Assembly (NCBI GenBank): GCA_944385475.1 | Contig: CALWXJ010000008.1 | Coordinates: 17,217 to 81,216 of the forward strand | Direction: 5' to 3' | DNA: 64,000 nt | DNA from: an uncultured Oscillospiraceae bacterium | GTDB lineage: Bacteria; Bacillota; Clostridia; Oscillospirales; Oscillospiraceae | Part shown: piece after piece, positions 59,217 to 64,000 of the stretch | How positions within the stretch are numbered: the first letter of the stretch is position 1 | Layout of the letters: each line of letters starts with the position of its first letter | The notes under the pieces: model-generated | Told to the model about the DNA's origin: nothing | The model's input: the letters and a program-made list of their open reading frames with translations, nothing else | The model's database searches: none | Translations under genes and position numbers: made by a program

Positions 59217-60598
59217 TGGGGATCCTCCAGCAGCTTCTCTCCGGCCCGATAGATGTCTCCGGCCCCCACAGTGAGGATCAGATCCCCCTCCTGCGCCAGG
59301 GCCCGCAGCTGCTGGGTCACCTTATCCAGAGTGGAACAGTATACGGAGCCGGGGATATTGCGGCACAGGTCCGAAGAGGAGATCCCCAGAACATTTTGCT
59401 CCCGGGCGGCATAAATCTCTGCCAAAACGGCCACGTCTGCCTTTTTCAGCTCTTCTACGAACCGGTCAAAGAGCTTGGCGGTGCGGGAGTAAGTGTGGGG
59501 CTGAAACGCCACGATGATCCGCCGGTGGGGCAGCTCCTGAGCCATGGACAGCAGCGCCCGCAGCTCGTCAGGATGGTGGGCGTAATCGTCATAGACCTTC
59601 GCCCCGTGATAGGTGCCCTTATACTCAAAGCGGCGGGCCGCGCCGGTAAAGGAGGAGAGGCCCTCTTCCACAGCGGAGGCGTCAATATGCAAAAGATACG
59701 CGGCAGAAGCGGCGGCCAGGGCGTTGGAGACATTGTGCAGGCCATGGACATGGAGTTTTACATGGGCATAGGTCTGCCCCCGGATCACCACGTCAAAAGC
59801 GGGGAAGCCGTCCTCCTGGCGGAGATTGGCGGCGGTGCAGTCCGCCGGATGGTCCAGCCCAAAGGTAAAAACCGGATGGTCCAGTCCTGCTACCGCCGCC
59901 ATAGCGCCGGCATTATCGGCGTTGGCGATGATGGCACCGCCCTCCGGCACCAACTGGGCAAAGGTGTGGAAGGAGTGCTCGATATCCTGGAGATCCTTGA
60001 AAAAGTCCAGGTGATCCTCCTCTACGTTGAGGATAACAGCCACTGTGGGATAGAAGAATAAAAAGCTGTTGCAGTATTCGCACGACTCCAGGATGATGGT
60101 GTCCCCCTGGCCCACCCGATAACCTGAGTGGAGCAGAGGCAGCGTGCCGCCGATCATGACGGTGGGATCTTTCTGGGCGGCCATAAAGATATGGGTGCAC
60201 ATGGAGGTAGTGGTGGTTTTGCCGTGGGTACCGGAGACGCACAGGGCGTTGGCGTAGTGCTGCATGATAGCGCCCCAGGCTTGGGCCCGCTCGTAGACCG
60301 GGATGCCCCGGGCCACGGCGCCGGCGATCTCGGGGTTGCTGTCATGGATGGCAGCAGAGCGGATGACAAAGTCGCACTCCCCCAGGTTTTCCGCGTTATG
60401 GCCAATGGCCACCGGGATGCCCAGGGAGCGAAGATGGTTTACCGTCTCCCCCTCAGACATGTCGGACCCCTGTACGAGAAGGCCCTTGCGGCGCAGCACC
60501 TCTGCCAGAGGGCACATGGAGACGCCCCCGATGCCGGACAGATGCACCCGTTTGCCGGGGACCAGATACGATTGGATGGGTAAGGGGTTATTCATCAT
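59213..60598 (-). CDS. murC: UDP-N-acetylmuramate:L-alanine ligase
   Basis: Adds L-Ala to UDP-MurNAc, the first stem residue. 461 aa with N-terminal GIGGVSMCPLAEVL (nucleotide-sugar loop), P-loop SGTHGKTTT near residue 118 and the late DDYAHHPDELRA near 345. The start at 60598 (or 60595) has AAAGGAAG upstream; the frame is open further but without support. It lies 50 kb from the dcw genes. Confidence 0.96.
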   Translation of the reverse strand: MMNNPLPIQSYLVPGKRVHLSGIGGVSMCPLAEVLRRKGLLVQGSDMSEGETVNHLRSLGIPVAIGHNAENLGECDFVIRSAAIHDSNPEIAGAVARGIPVYERAQAWGAIMQHYANALCVSGTHGKTTTTSMCTHIFMAAQKDPTVMIGGTLPLLHSGYRVGQGDTIILESCEYCNSFLFFYPTVAVILNVEEDHLDFFKDLQDIEHSFHTFAQLVPEGGAIIANADNAGAMAAVAGLDHPVFTFGLDHPADCTAANLRQEDGFPAFDVVIRGQTYAHVKLHVHGLHNVSNALAAASAAYLLHIDASAVEEGLSSFTGAARRFEYKGTYHGAKVYDDYAHHPDELRALLSMAQELPHRRIIVAFQPHTYSRTAKLFDRFVEELKKADVAVLAEIYAAREQNVLGISSSDLCRNIPGSVYCSTLDKVTQQLRALAQEGDLILTVGAGDIYRAGEKLLEDPQ

Positions 60599-60676
60599 GA
60601 AAATGAACTTCCTTTCATCCCTCTCTCCCGGTTGCGAAGGGGGAGGGAGGGGAGTATAATCATAAAAAGACATGTT

Positions 60677-60705
60677 ATTATAGAACAAAAGGAAGTAAAA
60701 TGCAA
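60677..60705 (-). promoter_or_regulatory. Sigma-A promoter of murC
   Basis: On the minus strand TTGCAT (60700-60705) and TATAAT (60677-60682), spacer 17 bp. The -10 is perfect. Confidence 0.75.
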
Positions 60706-60726
60706 CGGGAAAGGAGGGGAATCCAG

Positions 60727-62061
60727 GTGAAAATCCCAGGGGATGTCAAAGAAATCCTCCAGACCATGGAATCCGCCGGATACGAGGCCTGGTGTGTGGG
60801 CGGGTGCGTGCGGGACAGCCTTATGGGCCGCACGCCTGCGGACTGGGACGTGGCCACCTCCGCCCTGCCGGAGGAGACGGAGGCCCTTTTTCCCCATCAG
60901 GCGGTGCCCACCGGTCTGCGCCATGGAACTGTTACCGTCTGCACCCCCAAAAGGCGTGTGGAGGTCACCACCTATCGGGTGGATGGCCCCTACCAGGATC
61001 ACCGCCGCCCCCTGTCCGTGCACTTTACCGCCTCCATCCGGGAGGATCTGGGGCGGCGGGACTTCACCGTGAACGCCATGGCGGCGGATCTGCGGGGGAG
61101 ATTGGAAGATCCCTTCGGAGGGCAGGAGGATCTGCAACAGGGCATTTTGCGCTGCGTAGGGGATCCCCAGCAGCGCTTTGAAGAGGATGCCCTGCGGATC
61201 ATGCGGGGGCTGCGGTTTGCCTCCGTGCTGGGCTTTTCCGTGGAAGAGGACACTGCCCGAGCCATTCGCAGATGCCGGGACCTTTTAAAAGAGATCGCCC
61301 CAGAGCGGATCTGGACGGAACTGACCGGCCTTCTCACCGGCTGCCAGGCAGGGCCGGTCCTGCTGGGATTTCCGGAGGTACTGGGGGTCTTTTGGCCGGA
61401 GGTCCTGCCTATGGTGGGCCTGGACCAGCGCAACCCCCACCACTGCTACGACGTGTGGAGCCACAGCGTCCACGCCTTGGAGGCCGTGCCGCCGGACCTC
61501 CTGCTGCGGTGCGCGGCGCTGCTGCACGATGTGGGAAAGCCTGCGTGTTTTACTTTGGATGAAGCGGGGACCGGACATTTTTACGGCCATGGCCCTGTGG
61601 GATGCCGCATGGCAGAACAGATGCTTCGGCATATGCGCTGCCCCAGTGCTTTTCGTGAGCGGGTGGTCCGCCTGGTGGAGTGGCACGACCGGTTTATCCC
61701 GCCCCAGCACAAGTCCCTCTGCCGGGCACTGCGGCTTTTGGGAGAGGAGGACCTGCGCCGCTTGATCGCCCTTAAGCGGGCGGACAACTTAGCCCAGGCA
61801 CCAGCCTACCGCTCCCGGCAAAAAGACTGTGATCTGCTGCAGGCCATGCTGGAGGATTTGCTGCGCCAGCAGGCCTGTTTTTCCCTCCGGCAGATGCAGG
61901 TAAACGGCAGGGATCTCATGACCCTGGGGCTGAAGGGGCCTCGGATCGGGCAGATGCTGGAGGCCCTGCTGACAGAGGTGGTGGAGGGGAGAGTGCCCAA
62001 TGAGCGCGCCGCCCTGCTGGCGTGGGCGGCGGAGCGGGCGCACCCTAAAGAAGACCAATAG
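60727..62061 (+). CDS. cca: CCA-adding tRNA nucleotidyltransferase
   Basis: 444 aa that add or repair the 3' CCA of tRNAs. Nucleotidyltransferase head with GGCVRDSLMGR and metal Asp pair ADWDVAT near residues 22-42, RRDFTVNAMA near 108, and an HD domain with LLHDVGKP near 265. GTG start at 60727 has AAGGAGGGG 7 bp upstream; the ATG at 60700 precedes that site. Divergent from murC. Confidence 0.93.
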   Translation: MKIPGDVKEILQTMESAGYEAWCVGGCVRDSLMGRTPADWDVATSALPEETEALFPHQAVPTGLRHGTVTVCTPKRRVEVTTYRVDGPYQDHRRPLSVHFTASIREDLGRRDFTVNAMAADLRGRLEDPFGGQEDLQQGILRCVGDPQQRFEEDALRIMRGLRFASVLGFSVEEDTARAIRRCRDLLKEIAPERIWTELTGLLTGCQAGPVLLGFPEVLGVFWPEVLPMVGLDQRNPHHCYDVWSHSVHALEAVPPDLLLRCAALLHDVGKPACFTLDEAGTGHFYGHGPVGCRMAEQMLRHMRCPSAFRERVVRLVEWHDRFIPPQHKSLCRALRLLGEEDLRRLIALKRADNLAQAPAYRSRQKDCDLLQAMLEDLLRQQACFSLRQMQVNGRDLMTLGLKGPRIGQMLEALLTEVVEGRVPNERAALLAWAAERAHPKEDQ

Positions 62062-62085
62062 AGAGGTAAAAAGGCGTCTCCTGCC

Positions 62086-62116
62086 TCCCGTTCCCAAGGG
62101 AACGGGAGGCTTTTTC
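62086..62116 (+). terminator. Terminator of cca
   Basis: GCCTCCCGTTCCC-AA-GGGAACGGGAGGC followed by five T. Confidence 0.92.
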
Positions 62117-62163
62117 ACCCCCTGCCCTCTCCTGCCATACCATGGAGCGAGGAGGTGTGCGGT

Positions 62164-63012
62164 TTGGAAAAAATCTACGGTGTAGCAGGAGGCGACCGGC
62201 GGCAGGCAGAGCTGGTACTGCTCCTGAGAGAAAATGGCCGCAAAGTGTGTTCTTGCGGCCTGGAGGAATGGGGGGTAGCGTCTTCACCCCTGGAGGAAGT
62301 GCTGGCCCAGGAGATCGTGATCTTCCCTCTGCCCCTTTGCAAGGGGAGCGGGGAACTGAATCTTCAGGGACAGGATGTAACGCCGGAGGAGGCCTTCAGA
62401 CATCTTACCCCCCATCAGCACATTTTTGGGGGGCAGGTATCTCCGGCGGTGCTGAAGGCGGCAAAAGAGCAGGGGTTGGAGATCACAGACTATTTCCGGC
62501 GGGAGGAGATTACGATCCTCAATGCGGCTGCTACGGCAGAGGCGGCCTTAACAGTGGCGCAAAAGGAGTCGGAGCGGATGCTGCTGAATACGGACTGCCT
62601 GGTGATTGGGTTTGGACGGATCGGTAAACTTCTGTGCCAGCGCTTGAGCGGCATAGGGGCACGGGTGAGCGCCGCAGCCCGGAGCGCAACAGATCGGGCG
62701 TGGATCCAGGCCCTTGGATGGCAGGCGATGGATACCGGCCATTTAAGCGGCAAGCTGGGGAGCTTCCAAACTGTGTTCAACACGGTTCCCGCCCCGGTGC
62801 TGGGGCCGGAGTTGCTGACCCAGCTCCGGCAGGACTGCCTGTGTGTGGAGCTATCTTCGGTGGAGGGCATCGACCTTGCCGCAGCCCGGAAGCTGGGATT
62901 GGCCAGCGTCTGGGCCAGGGCCCTGCCGGGGCGGATGGTTCCCCGCAGCGCCGCCAAAATCATTTATGATACCATTGAACAATGTTTACAAGAAGGGGGA
63001 AACCTGTCATGA
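62164..63012 (+). CDS. dpaA: Dipicolinate synthase subunit A
   Basis: Mother-cell enzyme subunit that makes dipicolinic acid for the spore core. 282 aa: N-terminal dipicolinate-synthase domain with FPLPLCKGSG near residue 56, then a Rossmann dinucleotide-binding domain (LVIGFGRIGKLLCQRL near 145). Start is taken as TTG 62164 with GAGGAGG ending 8 bp upstream; the GTG at 62155 overlaps that site. Four-base overlap with dpaB. Confidence 0.95.
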   Translation: MEKIYGVAGGDRRQAELVLLLRENGRKVCSCGLEEWGVASSPLEEVLAQEIVIFPLPLCKGSGELNLQGQDVTPEEAFRHLTPHQHIFGGQVSPAVLKAAKEQGLEITDYFRREEITILNAAATAEAALTVAQKESERMLLNTDCLVIGFGRIGKLLCQRLSGIGARVSAAARSATDRAWIQALGWQAMDTGHLSGKLGSFQTVFNTVPAPVLGPELLTQLRQDCLCVELSSVEGIDLAAARKLGLASVWARALPGRMVPRSAAKIIYDTIEQCLQEGGNLS

Positions 63013-63587
63013 GTTCAAAACGGATCGGATTTGCGCTTTGCGGATCATTTTGTACCCACGAAAAAGCGCTGCAGGCGCTGAAAGAATTGTGTGAACACTA
63101 TGAGACGGTCATTCCGATTTTGACGGAGACTGCAGCTACCACCGATACCCGCTTCGGTACGGCATCGGATCTGATGAAAAAGTTGGAGGCCATTACCGGC
63201 CAAAAACCGCTTTGTACATTAACAGATGTGGAACCCATTGGACCCAAAGGCTTGATTGACGTGTTAGTCATTGCACCAGCCACAGGAAACACCATGGCAA
63301 AGCTTGCCGCGGGAATCGCGGACAGCGCGGTGACCATGGCAGCCAAGTCTCATCTTCGCAATGGGCGGCCCGTTGTCATTGCAATATCCAGCAACGACGG
63401 GCTGGCAGCGGGTGCCAGAAATATCGGGGAGCTGCTTAACCGCAAGCATTATTATTTCGTCCCCTTTGGCCAGGATGACCCTGTAGGAAAGCCTACATCC
63501 TTGATCGCGGATTTTTCCAAGCTGCCGGACACCGTGGAAGCAGCCCTGCTTGAAAAGCAGATTCAGCCGCTTTTATATGCAAAGTAA
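63009..63587 (+). CDS. dpaB: Dipicolinate synthase subunit B
   Basis: 192-aa flavoprotein-fold subunit (SpoVFB). RIGFALCGSFCTHEKA at the N-terminus, VIAPATGNTMAKLA near 87 and AAKSHLRNGRPVVIA near 113 are characteristic. Together with DpaA it converts dihydroxytetrahydrodipicolinate to dipicolinate. The start overlaps the dpaA stop, with AAGAAGGGGG upstream. In Bacillus asd and dapG/dapA follow; here a terminator follows. Confidence 0.95.
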   Translation: MSSKRIGFALCGSFCTHEKALQALKELCEHYETVIPILTETAATTDTRFGTASDLMKKLEAITGQKPLCTLTDVEPIGPKGLIDVLVIAPATGNTMAKLAAGIADSAVTMAAKSHLRNGRPVVIAISSNDGLAAGARNIGELLNRKHYYFVPFGQDDPVGKPTSLIADFSKLPDTVEAALLEKQIQPLLYAK

Positions 63588-63622
63588 GAAAAGGGAGCCG
63601 GAAATATTCGGCTCCCTTTTTA
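63588..63622 (+). terminator. Terminator of dpaAB
   Basis: AAAAGGGAGCCG-GAAATATT-CGGCTCCCTTTTT. Confidence 0.93.
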
Positions 63623-63729
63623 TAAGCTTTATTATAAGTGAAATTAATAAAAACAATAAAATATATAAGGAGATAAGAAATAAAAGGAAAAAAAGAATGA
63701 AGTTTTTTATAAAAAGGGGGAAATAAAGG

Positions 63730-63758
63730 TTGACAAACAGAATAAAATTTGCTATTCT
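63730..63758 (+). promoter_or_regulatory. Sigma-A promoter, upstream of two
   Basis: TTGACA at 63730 and TATTCT at 63753, spacer exactly 17 bp, in an AT-rich context. Confidence 0.75.
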
Positions 63759-63822
63759 ACGAAAGCTGTCTAACAGAGTGCTGGAAACACATGAAGAAAG
63801 TTTGAAAAAAACGATACAAAGT

Positions 63823-63852
63823 GTTGACAAAAGCGCGTTTTTCTGTTAAAAT
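63823..63852 (+). promoter_or_regulatory. Sigma-A promoter, downstream of two
   Basis: TTGACA at 63823 and TAAAAT at 63847, spacer 18 bp. Transcription would start near 63859, at the edge of the hairpin-rich segment. Confidence 0.72.
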
Positions 63853-63858
63853 TCAGCT

Positions 63859-64000
63859 TACCTGTAAGAGACAGGCATGTACCTTGTAAATTAAACAACG
63901 TAACGAGAAAAGCACCAGCGGAAGCGGGGCAGAGATGTCCTGCAACCAAAGCGTTGTGGGTGAGTAGGGAGTGAGTCAATTCTCCTGAAAGCAGCAACGG
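63859..64000 (+). ncRNA. Structured leader RNA of unidentified class (3' end outside window)
   Basis: Predicted pairings: CCTGT/ACAGG at 63861-63875 with an AAGAG loop; an outer helix ACAACG (63895-63900) with CGTTGT (63952-63957); within it GGGCA-GAGA-TGTCC, a GNRA-capped hairpin; and GGAG/CTCC near 63968-63985. The conserved cores of lysine, T-box, glycine, cobalamin and SAM classes were not found. It may be a riboswitch, a protein-binding leader or a small RNA. Confidence 0.4.

Larger units (their letters stand above)
63623..64000 (+). other. AT-rich gap without a gene: promoters and start of a leader
   Basis: About 380 bp with no supportable coding region. The first 100 bases are very AT-rich. 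Two good promoters and a GC-richer, hairpin-forming segment follow, described separately. Confidence 0.7.

Noticed and set aside
62117-62143. Sigma-K-like boxes (ACC and CATACCAT) before dpaA
   Set aside because: The transcript would start at or inside the ribosome site, leaving no leader, and the -10 lacks the final TA.
63859-64000. Lysine riboswitch or T-box in the last leader
   Set aside because: The conserved cores (AGAGGTGC for lysine; GGTGGNACCGCG for T-box) are not present in the visible part.

Overview
The window is a chromosomal segment of an anaerobic, endospore-forming, GC-rich Firmicute, most likely a gut Clostridia member of the Oscillospiraceae type (Flavonifractor, Lawsonibacter or Oscillibacter-like). 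Three things point there: many sporulation genes (spoVD-like PBP, spoIVB, spo0A, cwlJ-gerQ, spmAB, dpaAB); Gram-positive regulation (CtsR operators, a 0A box, a SAM-I leader and a manganese-type leader); and an NfnAB pair typical of ferredoxin-based anaerobes. Genus placement is inference. No tRNA or rRNA gene, CRISPR array, prophage or insertion sequence was seen.

1-13 kb: a compact division and cell wall (dcw) cluster on the + strand: PBP with PASTA repeats, murE, mraY, ftsW/spoVE, murG, murA, divIB/ftsQ and ftsZ. It is followed by spoIVB, a convergent Nudix gene and spo0A. murD, murB, ddl and ftsA are absent from the cluster, and murC lies 50 kb away. 13-24 kb: a small membrane protein, a TSCPD protein, the cwlJ-gerQ germination pair, a D,D-carboxypeptidase, an operon of HhH protein, two-component system and GerMN lipoprotein, spmAB, an AbrB-type regulator, a Cys-rich membrane protein, rsmI, a trmN6-like methyltransferase and a ferredoxin.

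24-38 kb: the heat-shock operon ctsR-mcsA-clpC with two CtsR operators and no mcsB; an ECF sigma/anti-sigma-like pair; a large uncharacterised membrane protein; a ComEC-like hydrolase; a phosphoesterase; a small protein overlapping a radical SAM gene; and a surface-polysaccharide pair with an EamA transporter that seems to lack a normal start codon. 38-46 kb: metK behind a SAM-I riboswitch, a small low-GC islet, and the rpsP/khpA/rimM/trmD/ffh/ylxM translation and SRP genes on the minus strand. These are interrupted by a + strand ArsB/NhaD-type permease with its own yybP-ykoY (Mn2+) riboswitch.

46-64 kb: peptidases (M19 dipeptidase, pepT, an M16 pair), lgt and folD, a PAP2 protein, a CBS protein and a Crp/Fnr regulator next to nfnAB, a TPR-like membrane protein, a PrdX-type deacylase with murC, CCA transferase, and dipicolinate synthase dpaAB. 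The last 400 bases hold two tandem promoters and the start of an unidentified structured leader whose gene lies outside the window.

The main threads are peptidoglycan synthesis (PBP, MurE/G/A/C, MraY, FtsW, DacF-like), spore formation and germination, proteostasis (CtsR/McsA/ClpC), and translation and RNA modification.
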